From Treponema primitia ZAS-1 (GTDB lineage: Bacteria; Spirochaetota; Spirochaetia; Treponematales; Breznakiellaceae): DNA of 48,168 nt. The DNA is taken from the NCBI RefSeq assembly GCF_000297095.1, contig NZ_AEEA01000045.1:1-48168 (forward strand), read 5' to 3'. Under the pieces are notes generated by a model, which saw only the letters and a program-made list of their open reading frames with translations, did no database searches and was not told where the DNA came from. The position numbers and the translations under genes were made by a program. Positions 8,101 through 16,325 of the stretch are shown here, piece by piece; position 1 is the stretch's first letter, and each line of letters begins with the position of its first letter.

Positions 8101-9435
8101 ATGAAGATTTTAGTTATAGGTTCCGGCGGTCGGGAGCACGCCATGGCCTGGAGCTTGGCCCAATCGAAAAATGTGGAAACAGTCTGGGTGGCTCCGGGAA
8201 ACGGCGGTACTGCAGTGGAAGTTAAGTGTAAAAACACTCCGGCAAGTCTGGGCGACCCTTCGGTGTTGGCCGTAACAGAATCGGGGCAGGATGTCCTGAT
8301 CGGCTTTGTTCAGCGGGAGGGGATAGCCCTCACCGTGGTTGGTCCCGAGCTTCCTCTGGCTGAAGGTATCGTTGACCGGTTCCGTGCCAAGGGGCTTGCC
8401 ATAGTGGGTCCCTGCAAAGAGGCTGCCCGGCTTGAGGCGAGTAAGGTTTTCTCCAAATCATTTATGCGTAAATACGGTGTCCGCGCAGCCGGGAGCGAAA
8501 ATTTTACTAACCTCGCAGAAGCCCTTAGTTATGCGAAAAAGCATTTTGATGGGAAGCAAGCGCCCTTAGTAATAAAGGCCGATGGACTTGCCGCGGGAAA
8601 GGGTGTGGTTATTGCTGCGGACCTTGCCGAAGCGGAGTGCTGCCTTGGCTCATTTATGAAGGATGGTTCCTTAGGCGCCGCCGGTTCCTCGGTGGTACTG
8701 GAAGAATTTCTTGAGGGCAAGGAAGTTTCGGTTCTGGCAGCGGTGAGCGTACAGCCCGGCGGCAAGGGGGTGATAAGGCCCTTTGTTTCCGCCCGGGATC
8801 ACAAGCGCCGTTTTGACGGCGGCCAGGGCCCCAATACCGGCGGCATGGGTTCCATCGCCCCAGTACCGGATTTTACCCCCGCCGCACAGAAGGACTTCGA
8901 GACCGCCATCCTCCAGCCCACCCTCGGGGGCATGGAAGCCGAGGGTATGGATTACCGGGGCTTTATCTTCTTTGGTCTCATGGTAAAGGATGACCGTTGT
9001 TCCCTGCTGGAGTACAATGTACGCCTTGGCGACCCCGAAACCCAGGCGGTACTTCCCCTGGCAGATTTTGACTTTGCCGGTCTCTGTTCATCAATCCTGG
9101 ATGGAACCCTGGCCGCATTTCCCCTCAACTGGAAGCCCGGTGCGGTCTGCGCTCCCGTGGCGGTGGCCGATGGCTACCCCGGCGCTTACCGCAAGGGGGA
9201 CCCTATCACCCTGGACGCAGCGGCCCTCGCCAAAACCGGCGCCCGTATCTTTATCGCCGGAGCCCTATTGGATGAAGGCGCGGCCGTACCGGTTCTTCGT
9301 AGCTCAGGCGGCCGGGTCCTGGCAGCCTCCGCCTGGGGCGCCGATGCTGATCAGGCCTGGACCAAGGCCTACGAAGCCCTGGGGGCGCTCAGCTTTGCGG
9401 GTATGGCTTATAGGAAAGATATAGGGCGAGAGTAG
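8101..9435 (+). CDS. purD: GAR synthetase (phosphoribosylamine-glycine ligase)
   Basis: 444 aa, slightly over the usual 420-430. ATP-grasp enzyme joining glycine to phosphoribosylamine. Motifs: MKILVIGSGGREHAMAW, VVGPELPLAEG, IKADGLAAGKGVV (ATP-grasp), the DHKRRFDGGQGPNTGGMG segment, and NVRLGDPETQAVLPL (metal ligands). The ribosome site before ATG 8101 is weak (GGTAAG). It lies 113 bp after bioB, beyond the inverted repeat. Together with purE, C, F, M, N and H this gives most of the pathway to IMP; purL, purB and purK/purQ/S are not seen here and purE is cut by the window edge. Confidence 0.96.
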   Translation: MKILVIGSGGREHAMAWSLAQSKNVETVWVAPGNGGTAVEVKCKNTPASLGDPSVLAVTESGQDVLIGFVQREGIALTVVGPELPLAEGIVDRFRAKGLAIVGPCKEAARLEASKVFSKSFMRKYGVRAAGSENFTNLAEALSYAKKHFDGKQAPLVIKADGLAAGKGVVIAADLAEAECCLGSFMKDGSLGAAGSSVVLEEFLEGKEVSVLAAVSVQPGGKGVIRPFVSARDHKRRFDGGQGPNTGGMGSIAPVPDFTPAAQKDFETAILQPTLGGMEAEGMDYRGFIFFGLMVKDDRCSLLEYNVRLGDPETQAVLPLADFDFAGLCSSILDGTLAAFPLNWKPGAVCAPVAVADGYPGAYRKGDPITLDAAALAKTGARIFIAGALLDEGAAVPVLRSSGGRVLAASAWGADADQAWTKAYEALGALSFAGMAYRKDIGRE

Positions 9436-9446
9436 GGCCAGCTCTA

Positions 9447-10079
9447 TTATTTTTTCCCTAGTCCCAGGTAGTAGGTTTCAAAAGATTCGCTGCGGCAAGC
9501 TTCGGGTTTGAAGCTTTTGCCGGTTTTAAAAAGTTCCCGTATGCGTTTGAGTATCGAAGCGGTGTCTCCGCCTTGGAACACCTTTACTGCGAGGCTGCCG
9601 CCGGCAACCAGAGCGGTTTCGGCATAGCAGAGGACCGCCTCCGCCAGGGCCAGGGAACGGAGGGTGTCCACGGAACGGTTCCCCGTAGTGGCCGGGGCAG
9701 CATCGCTCATCACCAGGTTGAATGGGCCCCGGGCGTGGATGGCCTCCCGGATTTCCGCCTCGGTGATATCCCCCTGGATAAAACAAAAGTTCTCCCCATC
9801 AAAAAGACCCTTGTCGTACTGCCGGGAAAGGGGGGAAAGGTCTACGGCGGTGAGCAGGCAGCGCTTGTCCTGTTTCTGTTGGAAATACCGCAGGGCATAG
9901 AGACTCCAGCTTCCCGGGGCGGCCCCCAGGTCCAGGACCTTTAACGCCGCCGAGCCGGTGGGGGGACGGAACAGCCCGAACTTTTCATCCATCTCCTTCA
10001 GCTTGTATACCGAACGGGCGGGGTAACCCTCTTTCTGCGCCTTTAGAGACCAGTGGTCCGGTTTTTCGTAGTTTGCCAT
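9447..10079 (-). CDS. rlmE: 23S rRNA 2'-O-ribose methyltransferase (FtsJ/RrmJ family)
   Basis: 210 aa, usual length. SAM-dependent 2'-O-methylation of the 23S rRNA A-loop. The N-terminal RSVYKLKEMDEKF carries the first catalytic Lys; LDLGAAPGSWS is the SAM-binding loop; VMSDAAP (Asp), LAVKVFQG (Lys) and ESFETYYLGLG (Glu) complete the K-D-K-E tetrad. The gene is convergent with purD (11-bp gap) and divergent from the polyprenyl synthase (51 bp between starts). Confidence 0.94.
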   Translation of the reverse strand: MANYEKPDHWSLKAQKEGYPARSVYKLKEMDEKFGLFRPPTGSAALKVLDLGAAPGSWSLYALRYFQQKQDKRCLLTAVDLSPLSRQYDKGLFDGENFCFIQGDITEAEIREAIHARGPFNLVMSDAAPATTGNRSVDTLRSLALAEAVLCYAETALVAGGSLAVKVFQGGDTASILKRIRELFKTGKSFKPEACRSESFETYYLGLGKK

Positions 10080-10130
10080 GCTTGTCCCTTGGGGGCTTTA
10101 ATATACAATTTGCCCCGTGTAAAATGGGGC

Positions 10131-11186
10131 ATGGACCCACAGTATACCCATCGTTTAGCAAAAATAGAAGCTGTTTTAAACGCCCAATTACCGGAAACCC
10201 CGGATCTTCCCTGGGTAGGCGGTAATTTTCCCGCTCTACCCGGCGCGGTTTCCCCAAGCTTGGTAAAGTCTCTTACCCTTCCGGGCTGGGACCTTATCTC
10301 CCGGGGAGGCAAGCGGTGGCGGCCCCTGCTGACTACCCTGATCTGCGAGAGCCTTGGCGGGGGCGATGGGGCGTTGCCACTGGTTCCATTGGTGGAACTG
10401 CCCCACAATGCCAGCCTCATCCACGATGATATTGAGGATAGTTCCGATGAGCGCCGGGGAAAGCCTGCGGCGCACATACTCTACGGAACCGATACGGCGA
10501 TCAATGCCGGCTGCTTTCTGTATTTCCTTCCCCTCACCTGTGTTGAGGCCTGGGATGCGCCGCTTGAACTGAAAAACGCCGTGTACCGTCTTTGGGGGGA
10601 GCATATGCGGCGGCTCCACCTGGGGCAGGCCATGGACATTGCCTGGCACCGGGACCATGCCTCTTTGCCAGGTTTGAATGAATACGACCTGATGTGTCGT
10701 CTTAAAACCGGTTGTCTGGCCAGATTCGCGGCGATCCTCGGTATTTACGGGGCAGCTGCTTCCGGTGGAATATCCGTGGAGAAGGTTGACGAATGGGCCG
10801 GGACACTTGGGGATGCGGCGGAGAAACTAGGGGTGGGTTTCCAGATTTTAGATGATGTTAAGAATCTGACCACCGGTAACCCCGGCAAGAAACGGGGTGA
10901 CGATATTGTGGAGGGAAAAAAGAGCCTTCCCGTACTGCTCTATCTCCACGGGCAGAAGGACGCCGCCGCATTGGTAAGCCGCTGCTTTCAGGCAGCCAGG
11001 GTTTCGGGGATAGGCGCGCCGGAGGTGGAGGAGCTTATCGTTGAGCTGGATCGTTCTGGGGCGCTGGCGGAAGCTAAAGCTCGGGGACTTTCCCTCATTG
11101 CCGAAGCCCGGGAGGCCTTTCTCGGTACTTCCAGCGAAGCGTCCTGCGGTGAGCTGCTTGCGGGGTTGATCGATTCGATTAGTTAG
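10131..11186 (+). CDS. Polyprenyl diphosphate synthase (farnesyl/geranylgeranyl type)
   Basis: 351 aa. It condenses isopentenyl diphosphate with allylic diphosphates. The substrate-binding motifs GGKRWRP and the first Asp-rich motif HDDIEDSSDERRGKP (DDxxD) are clear. The second motif, GFQILDDVKNLT, reads DDxxN rather than DDxxD, a variation near the usual metal site. ATG 10131 is chosen since the homology starts just after it. GGGGC (10126-10130) sits directly before the start and can pair with GCCCC (10112-10116). The chain length of the product cannot be deduced. The nuclease gene follows after 9 bp. Confidence 0.87.
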   Translation: MDPQYTHRLAKIEAVLNAQLPETPDLPWVGGNFPALPGAVSPSLVKSLTLPGWDLISRGGKRWRPLLTTLICESLGGGDGALPLVPLVELPHNASLIHDDIEDSSDERRGKPAAHILYGTDTAINAGCFLYFLPLTCVEAWDAPLELKNAVYRLWGEHMRRLHLGQAMDIAWHRDHASLPGLNEYDLMCRLKTGCLARFAAILGIYGAAASGGISVEKVDEWAGTLGDAAEKLGVGFQILDDVKNLTTGNPGKKRGDDIVEGKKSLPVLLYLHGQKDAAALVSRCFQAARVSGIGAPEVEELIVELDRSGALAEAKARGLSLIAEAREAFLGTSSEASCGELLAGLIDSIS

Positions 11187-11195
11187 GGGGGAGGC

Positions 11196-11870
11196 ATGAA
11201 GAGGATGCTGGAAGCTGAAATATGGACCATTGCCCGGATGGATGACGGAACTGCGGTGCTTCTGCGGCCATTAGGCTCCGCTGTCGCGGTCCCAATTTTT
11301 ATCGGGGAAAGCGAAGCCCAGGCCATACTCCTCGGGTTGGGGGATGTGTCAGACCGAAGGTCTGTAGACCGAAAGTCCGCAGATCTTAAGTCTGCGGTTT
11401 CCCGGCCCCTTACCCATGATCTGCTTCTGGAACTTATCAAAAAGGAAGGGCTTACGTTGTACCGGGCGGAGGTTCACGATTTAAGCGATAATATCTTCTA
11501 TTCTCGGCTGCTCCTTACGGGCAGGGAATTTTCCGAAAAAACTCCACTGATCCTGGATTCCCGCCCTTCCGATGCCCTTGCCTTGGCGGTTCGTTGTAAA
11601 TGCCCGGTTTTTATTGCCCCAAAGGTGGTGGATCAGGCAGGGTTGCCGGTGGAGTTTTTCCTTGACGCAGTTGGTGATAATACGGGGATTTCTGCCGATA
11701 CTGATATAAGGAAATTAAATGGTCATGATCCGGATTTGTTCGGTTTTATTGCCCGGCGGGAGACGCTCCAATTGGAATTGAATCGAGCAGTAGCCGCTGA
11801 AGAATACGAAAAGGCTGCGGAAATACGGGATGTTCTGGCCTTGTTGGATAAGGAAATACGGGATGAATAA
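11196..11870 (+). CDS. Bifunctional nuclease family protein (DUF151) with C-terminal UVR motif
   Basis: 224 aa. Residues 1-150 match the bifunctional nuclease domain: FIGESEAQAILLGL, RPLTHDLLLELI, DLSDNIFYSRLLL and DSRPSDALALAVRCKCPVF. The C-terminal RAVAAEEYEKAAEIRDVL is a UvrB/UvrC (UVR) motif. Members are reported to have DNase/RNase activity in plants and some bacteria; activity here is inferred. Between LGLGDVS and SRPLTHD there are about 18 extra residues made by a repeated, palindromic DNA segment (53-67; see repeat). ATG 11196 is one base after GGAGG, so ATG 11205 is an alternative start. Probably co-transcribed with the synthase before it. Confidence 0.88.
   Translation: MKRMLEAEIWTIARMDDGTAVLLRPLGSAVAVPIFIGESEAQAILLGLGDVSDRRSVDRKSADLKSAVSRPLTHDLLLELIKKEGLTLYRAEVHDLSDNIFYSRLLLTGREFSEKTPLILDSRPSDALALAVRCKCPVFIAPKVVDQAGLPVEFFLDAVGDNTGISADTDIRKLNGHDPDLFGFIARRETLQLELNRAVAAEEYEKAAEIRDVLALLDKEIRDE
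11351..11397 (+). repeat. Three 15-bp palindromic repeat units inserted in frame in the nuclease gene
   Basis: Units at 11352-11366, 11367-11381 and 11382-11396 encode DRRSV, DRKSA and DLKSA (five codons each). Each unit contains a palindromic core: AGACCGAAGGTCT (11351-11363) and CCGCAGA/TCTGCGG around TCTTAAG (11377-11397). The insert falls between two conserved blocks of the DUF151 domain, in a surface loop. Seen directly; that related repeats occur elsewhere in this genome is inferred. Confidence 0.85.
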
Positions 11871-11888
11871 AAGTAACCCCACTTTTTT
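11869..11888 (+). terminator. Weak intrinsic terminator after the nuclease gene
   Basis: AAAAGT (11869-11874), a 6-base loop and ACTTTT (11881-11886) followed by further T to 11888. The stem is only 6 bp and AT-rich, and it overlaps the stop codon, so it is a weak candidate. Confidence 0.4.
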
Positions 11889-11899
11889 AATTATTGTAA

Positions 11900-11928
11900 T
11901 TGCCTATTATAGAAAAGCCGTGTAAAAT
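11900..11928 (+). promoter_or_regulatory. Sigma-70-type promoter for the LysM/M23 gene
   Basis: TTGCCT (11900-11905), a 17-bp spacer and TAAAAT (11923-11928). Expected transcription start is about 11934-11936, at or within the two candidate start codons ATG 11932 and ATG 11935. No Shine-Dalgarno precedes the gene, so the message may be leaderless. Confidence 0.5.
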
Positions 11929-11931
11929 ACA

Positions 11932-12921
11932 ATGATGGAAAAAATAATCAGACTGGTCATGGTTTTTTCTCTTGTTTATTTTTCCCCCTTCCCTGGTTAT
12001 TCCCCCGGAATTATGAGGGAGGCTGCCTTTAAAAAACCCCCAAAGTCTAAGATTCTCGATGCCGAAAACGGTATGGGTATGCCCTATATCGAAAATGCCG
12101 CACTGACCTTGCCGGAATCTGCGGGCTTATCCCTCAATTCTGATGCGGATGCTTCCCTAGCCGGTATGCCGGAGCCGGAGGCCTATTCAAAACCTCAGAT
12201 GCTGCTCAGTTTTTCCTATAAGGTTCAGCAGGGTGATACTATCGGGGTGCTTGCGGAAACCTTCGGCCTTAACCAGGATACCCTGTTATCCTTGAACGGT
12301 ATTAAAAATTCCCGGCTGCTTCAGATAGACCAGATACTTAGAATCCCCAATCAGGACGGTATCCTTTATACCGTAAAAACGGGGGATACCCTCGCTGCGA
12401 TTGCTGAAAAATACGAGACCAGCCCCGAAACTATTTTAACGGCAAACGAGCTTTTCTCGGAAAACATAAATCCCAAGACCAGCCTGTTTATCCCCGGCGC
12501 CCGGCTTTCTCCGACGGATCTCCAGGAAATCAACGGGGACCTTTTCCTCTGGCCTATCCGGGGTTATATTACTTCTCCCTATGGCTACCGGCCCAGTCCC
12601 TTTACCCGGGAGCGGCAGTTCCACACCGGTCTTGATATAGGCGCCCCCCAGGGGACTCCTATACGGGCGGGCATGGCGGGCAGAGTTTCCTCCGTCGGTT
12701 ATGACGCCACCTCCGGTAATTACGTGGTGATTACCCATCATTCCGGATACCGGACCCTTTACGCTCATATGAGCGTTGTCAGAACAAAGACCGGCGCCTA
12801 TGTCCGTACCGGGGATATTATAGGAGACGTTGGCAGTACCGGTTTAAGTACGGGCCCCCATTTGCATTTTACGGTTTACAAGAACGGTGTTACGGTTAAT
12901 CCTCGGGCATTGATTAAGTAA
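11932..12921 (+). CDS. LysM-domain M23 metallopeptidase (murein hydrolase family)
   Basis: 329 aa (327-329 depending on ATG 11932 or 11935). An N-terminal hydrophobic leader (VMVFSLVYFSPF) is followed by a spacer and two LysM modules, YKVQQGDTIGVLAETF and YTVKTGDTLAAIAEKY (about residues 97-185), which bind peptidoglycan. The C-terminal 130 residues are an M23 domain: SPYGYRPSPF, FHTGLDIGAPQGTP (zinc His and Asp) and GPHLHFTV (HxH). It probably cuts cell-wall cross-links or regulates other hydrolases during growth. No ribosome site is visible. It converges on the membrane protein gene with only 2 bp between stops. Confidence 0.92.
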   Translation: MMEKIIRLVMVFSLVYFSPFPGYSPGIMREAAFKKPPKSKILDAENGMGMPYIENAALTLPESAGLSLNSDADASLAGMPEPEAYSKPQMLLSFSYKVQQGDTIGVLAETFGLNQDTLLSLNGIKNSRLLQIDQILRIPNQDGILYTVKTGDTLAAIAEKYETSPETILTANELFSENINPKTSLFIPGARLSPTDLQEINGDLFLWPIRGYITSPYGYRPSPFTRERQFHTGLDIGAPQGTPIRAGMAGRVSSVGYDATSGNYVVITHHSGYRTLYAHMSVVRTKTGAYVRTGDIIGDVGSTGLSTGPHLHFTVYKNGVTVNPRALIK

Positions 12922-12923
12922 TC

Positions 12924-15080
12924 CTAATCGTTAAGTACCGAATCGATAAGATTTTTAAAATTTCGGTCCAGACTTTTTAGGGTTTCTTCATCCGGGTTAA
13001 GGATGCTTTCGTTTATATAACTAATCCCATCACGCTCGGCAATAATTTCTTTTTCTTCTTCCAACGCCGTTTCTGCATCTTCGACCACCGGCGTTTCGTC
13101 TTCGGCTTGTGCCTCAAGTATTTCAATTTCTTCGTATGACGCCGCAAAAAAAGGCTTGGAGAGCAGGGGTTTTACGAAATCGGTATTCAGTGGTTCCGCT
13201 TCGGCTTCCAGGGAATCATCTGGTTCTATCAGCCCTTCCTTTTCAAGGGATTCAAGGTTTTCTGAAGGCTCGGGCTCAAATTCCACTTCGGATAAAGCTG
13301 AAAAGATGGCGGTAAAAGGAGATTGAATTTCAAAATCATCGACCATGGATTCTGCGGCTTCTTCTTTTGCCTTTTCAACTTCCTCCGGAACAGGGCTGAA
13401 TTCAATCTCGCTGGCCAGGCTGCTCATATCCTTATCGGAGGTATCATCGGAGCCCCCTAATTCCGAAGCATCGATCTGCTCGAATTCCGGTATCGCTTCC
13501 AGGGGCTCAATTTCTTCCAGTTCTTCCAACTCCGGCTCTACCTCCACCACCGGCTCTTCGATCGCTAATTCTTCTGTCTGTACCGGTTCTTCTCCTTCCA
13601 ACTCTTCCAGGTATTCCGGTACCTCCAGCGTTTCCAGAGAAACTTCTTCCAGGATCATTTCCGTTGAGGCCGATTCATGTTGTATGTCTTCCATCGCCCC
13701 TATTTCATCAATGGCTTCGGCTTCTTCCAGCTCTTCCAGGTCAGGAGTGGAGGGTGGAGTTTGGATAGGTATTCCCGGCATTTCCTCCGCCGGTTTGGAT
13801 GGCGGGGATATTACGGGGGCCGTGGCGAGGAACCGGTTCAGGATGGTCTTGAGTTTTTCTTCGTCGATGGCGGTTCTTCTTTCTGCCCGGCCACCGATGA
13901 TCGCAAGGAGATCTTCCCAGGATTTATCAATAAAAACATCAATTTCTGTGGGGTCCTCGGCTTTTATGCCCCGTTTTAATTCGGAATGAACGTCCTCTTT
14001 ACGCTGCTCAAGCTCTTTTCGCCAGTGGTTCAGGTCAAAATCGCCCTTGTGTTCATAATATTCTTCGATCAGATTGATCTGCAGCCGTTTTAGCCTGTTC
14101 TGGATAATCGTCATATTGTCCTGACGGATGTTGAGGAGCAGGAAAATGATGAGATAGACGGTGATGAGGAACGAAGCGAGGAGTATGATCCTCATGGCTA
14201 GGGGGAAACTCAGTATGGATTCGTTTACCAGACGTCCTATATAGATACCCTGGGAAGTTTTTTCGGAGATAAGGGCCAGGTTCGTTTCCGTAAGACCGGA
14301 TTTGAGCCTACCCAGGGAAAGGATATTTTCACTCCAAACCTGGGAGATGAGAGGAATCAGGGTACTTTTCCCCGTAAAGGGAAGGCCCGTAACCATTCCC
14401 GGAGGTTCGGAGATGATAGTTACATCCTCCCCAACCTTTATCCGCCCCTCGGTGACCATCTGTTCCATCACGGCCCTTACGGATAGGGAGAAAATAGCGG
14501 TTCCCCGGTATACTTCAAAGGAATCGTAGAAGGGATGGGAAAAGAGGATCCGTTCCCCGGCCTCGTCCAGAATCAGCCTTGGGTCTCCCCGATCCGGAAC
14601 TTCTATCTGCCAATAGGGGATATAGCCGGAACTGCTGTCACTGCGGGTATCATTGTAATTCCGGTACGCAATGGATGTCTGATTCTGGCGCAGGATATCG
14701 GGCTGCCAGGTGGAGTAGTGGATACGACTCCCCGCAGCATCGATGAACCGCACCGACTGGAACCCACCCAAGGATTCCAGCAGGGTTCCGTAAATGTTTG
14801 CCCGCCGGACGATATCTTCCCCTTCCAGGTTGGAAAGAAAGCTCCGCCGTACCGCATCTTCCTGCAGGGTGGCGGCAAAGCGGATCTGCAATTCCTCTAG
14901 AAATTTCTCTATGACTTCGGTATCCTCGGCAATTTCCCGGCTTACGGCCTTGGTTACGGCCGGGTTATAGAACCGGGTTTCCACCAGCTCAAATAAGCCC
15001 GTAAACGTCAGGGCTGAAAAACCGGCGAATAAAACGACGGAAATGAGTAAGCTCAGTACGGCCTTCCGAGAAATAACCAC
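12924..15080 (-). CDS. Membrane protein with periplasmic Cache-like domain and long acidic cytoplasmic tail
   Basis: 718 aa from GTG 15080, which is 7 bases after AGGA; TTG 15086 also possible. A transmembrane helix at about residues 7-28 is followed by roughly 275 extracytoplasmic residues that look like a dCache-type sensor (segments such as VRFIDAAGSRIHYSTW and ILFSHPFYDSFEVYRGTAIFSL). A second helix (LAMRIILLASFLITVYLIIF) leads to a helical cytoplasmic region (QNRLKRLQINLIEEYYEH), then about 300 residues dominated by Glu, Pro and Leu (EELEEIEPLEAIPEFEQ). No HAMP, kinase or methyl-accepting signature was found. Function unknown; similar proteins occur in treponemes as hypotheticals (recall). 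Confidence 0.8.
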   Translation of the reverse strand: MVISRKAVLSLLISVVLFAGFSALTFTGLFELVETRFYNPAVTKAVSREIAEDTEVIEKFLEELQIRFAATLQEDAVRRSFLSNLEGEDIVRRANIYGTLLESLGGFQSVRFIDAAGSRIHYSTWQPDILRQNQTSIAYRNYNDTRSDSSSGYIPYWQIEVPDRGDPRLILDEAGERILFSHPFYDSFEVYRGTAIFSLSVRAVMEQMVTEGRIKVGEDVTIISEPPGMVTGLPFTGKSTLIPLISQVWSENILSLGRLKSGLTETNLALISEKTSQGIYIGRLVNESILSFPLAMRIILLASFLITVYLIIFLLLNIRQDNMTIIQNRLKRLQINLIEEYYEHKGDFDLNHWRKELEQRKEDVHSELKRGIKAEDPTEIDVFIDKSWEDLLAIIGGRAERRTAIDEEKLKTILNRFLATAPVISPPSKPAEEMPGIPIQTPPSTPDLEELEEAEAIDEIGAMEDIQHESASTEMILEEVSLETLEVPEYLEELEGEEPVQTEELAIEEPVVEVEPELEELEEIEPLEAIPEFEQIDASELGGSDDTSDKDMSSLASEIEFSPVPEEVEKAKEEAAESMVDDFEIQSPFTAIFSALSEVEFEPEPSENLESLEKEGLIEPDDSLEAEAEPLNTDFVKPLLSKPFFAASYEEIEILEAQAEDETPVVEDAETALEEEKEIIAERDGISYINESILNPDEETLKSLDRNFKNLIDSVLND

Positions 15081-15206
15081 TAACAAATCCTGCCAAATTC
15101 AGATATATATTCTATTATAGGTGATTTGGGGTGCTTAGTATAGGCTGGGCTTATCCCTTTTTTGTCATCCTAATTCTGTGTTAGAATACTCTTTAAGGAG
15201 ATACCC

Positions 15207-15431
15207 ATGCCCGAACCAGCTAAAAGAGACCCCAAAGCCCCAAGATTTCTTCAAATTACCATCAAGGACAGCGAGGGTAAAGAGTGGACCACAACTATTG
15301 CCCAGCCCAAAGACTTTTCCTCCGGATCGGTCGGCTTTTATGGATCCGAAAAGGCAACCAATCCGGAAAGTGGCGAGCGATATCAGTGCGGGCTGACCTT
15401 TACGCTTATTGGGTCAAAGCCGGGGAAATAG
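15207..15431 (+). CDS. Conserved-looking small protein (74 aa)
   Basis: ATG 15207 follows an excellent ribosome site (AAGGAG, 15192-15198 area, 7-base spacing). The sequence reads MPEPAKRDPKAPRFLQITIK and continues with alternating beta-like residues (KEWTTTIAQPKDFSSGSVGFYGSEKATN, given in part) ending GLTFTLIGSKPGK. There is no signal peptide, membrane helix or cysteine pair. It probably forms a small beta protein; no family recognised. It diverges from the Cache-like gene. A possible promoter is TTTTTG and TAGAAT, 17 bp apart, near 15160-15187. Confidence 0.7.
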   Translation: MPEPAKRDPKAPRFLQITIKDSEGKEWTTTIAQPKDFSSGSVGFYGSEKATNPESGERYQCGLTFTLIGSKPGK

Positions 15432-15559
15432 AAATGATCGCACGAAAAAAATAATTAAAAATAAATTAATTGCAAAAAGAAGACTTGGATTAAAACAAAT
15501 TTCAGAAAATATACTGTGGACACATCTTTAAATCTGTGAATATATATTTGCCGCATTTT

Positions 15560-15967
15560 TTACACTTGCGTAATGCTCTGGACATATTGATTTCTCTGGG
15601 TATAATTTTTATTATTATCCATATCCTGAATATCCAAAAGAAGATTTATTTGTTTTAAAATGTACTGCTGATAAGCAGGCGTAAGTTCTTTATAAAGTGC
15701 AATTAGCTTGGTGTATTCATTTTCAGGATTATGATCAAACATTTCACCTTCGCCATCACGAAGCCATTTTTCACTAACCGCAAAGGAAGCGCAGATAAGT
15801 TTAATAACCCGGTCGTTAACTCTCCGCCTATCAACTTCAATCCCCGCAAGGTATCCGCTGGACAAGGATATAACCTGGGAGAATTTAACTTGAGAAATGT
15901 TTAGCACAGCCCGCACTTGGGCTATGCGCCGATTAACTGATAGGGAAGCATCGTTTATAACTTCCAT
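15560..15967 (-). CDS. XRE-family helix-turn-helix regulator
   Basis: 135 aa. Residues 10-66 form a Cro/CI-type HTH: NRRIAQVRAVLNISQVKFSQ, then VISLSSGYLAGIEVDRRRVNDRVIKLICASF and the typical EKWLRDGEGEMF extension. The C-terminus (TKLIALYKELTPAYQQYILKQINLLLDIQ) is a helix seen in phage-like and housekeeping XRE proteins. ATG 15967 has AAGGTAG just upstream, and a TAG stop lies 7-9 bases before it in frame, fixing the start. Local DNA is more AT-rich than its neighbours, which may suggest acquisition. Target unknown. Confidence 0.85.
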   Translation of the reverse strand: MEVINDASLSVNRRIAQVRAVLNISQVKFSQVISLSSGYLAGIEVDRRRVNDRVIKLICASFAVSEKWLRDGEGEMFDHNPENEYTKLIALYKELTPAYQQYILKQINLLLDIQDMDNNKNYTQRNQYVQSITQV

Positions 15968-16114
15968 CTGGTACTACCTTTTTGAAAAACATCGCCCCCA
16001 CACATAACTCCTCTTTCAGGGTGGTAAATTTCAAGGGGATTCATATTTTGAGGCAAATGAATACAGAATAAAAAATTACCGGAAATCCTGTTTTTATATC
16101 CTAGTATACCTATC

Positions 16115-16130
16115 GGGGGGGGGGGGGGGG
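16115..16130. repeat. Homopolymeric G tract (16 G)
   Basis: Sixteen consecutive G in an otherwise AT-rich region, 148-163 bp upstream of the XRE start codon and, by the predicted promoter, inside its 5' leader (as C on the transcript strand). Such tracts are hypervariable by slippage. In Treponema pallidum, poly-G tracts near tpr promoters change expression with length (established knowledge). Confidence 0.95.
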
Positions 16131-16208
16131 TACAAACATTAACATTTTTTACTGACATAGTACTAATCCCTCTTTTTTTACAAAAAATCCATTGATTTGT
16201 CATATACT

Positions 16209-16238
16209 ATTATAGAATGCCATTTAGGATCAAGTAAA
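16209..16238 (-). promoter_or_regulatory. Candidate promoter for the XRE gene
   Basis: On the minus strand, TATAAT (plus 16209-16214) is preceded by TTTACT (plus 16233-16238) with an 18-bp spacer. The -10 is perfect, the -35 weak. Transcription would start near 16202, placing the C-tract about 75 bases into the leader. Confidence 0.45.
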
Positions 16239-16325
16239 CATTGTGTAAACGGGAAAAAATGAGCTTTTCCGTCAATATTTAAAATGGTAGTTCCTTTTCC
16301 TTTAATAGGATGTCATAGTAAAGCC

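Larger units (their letters stand above)
15968..16325. other. 358-bp intergenic region between the XRE gene and hflX
   Basis: AT-rich and gene-poor. It holds a 16-base G tract (16115-16130), a probable minus-strand promoter (16209-16238), and a small hairpin ACGGGAAAA/TTTTCCGT at 16249-16272. A minus-strand reading frame of 82 codons (15955-16203) runs through the G tract as a run of prolines; I do not trust it as a gene. No convincing hflX promoter was identified. Confidence 0.6.

Noticed and set aside
15955..16203. 82-codon minus-strand reading frame crossing the G tract
   Set aside because: It gains its length by reading the C-run as prolines, has no ribosome site and shows no protein-like pattern; a TAG in the XRE frame also rules out fusion to the regulator.
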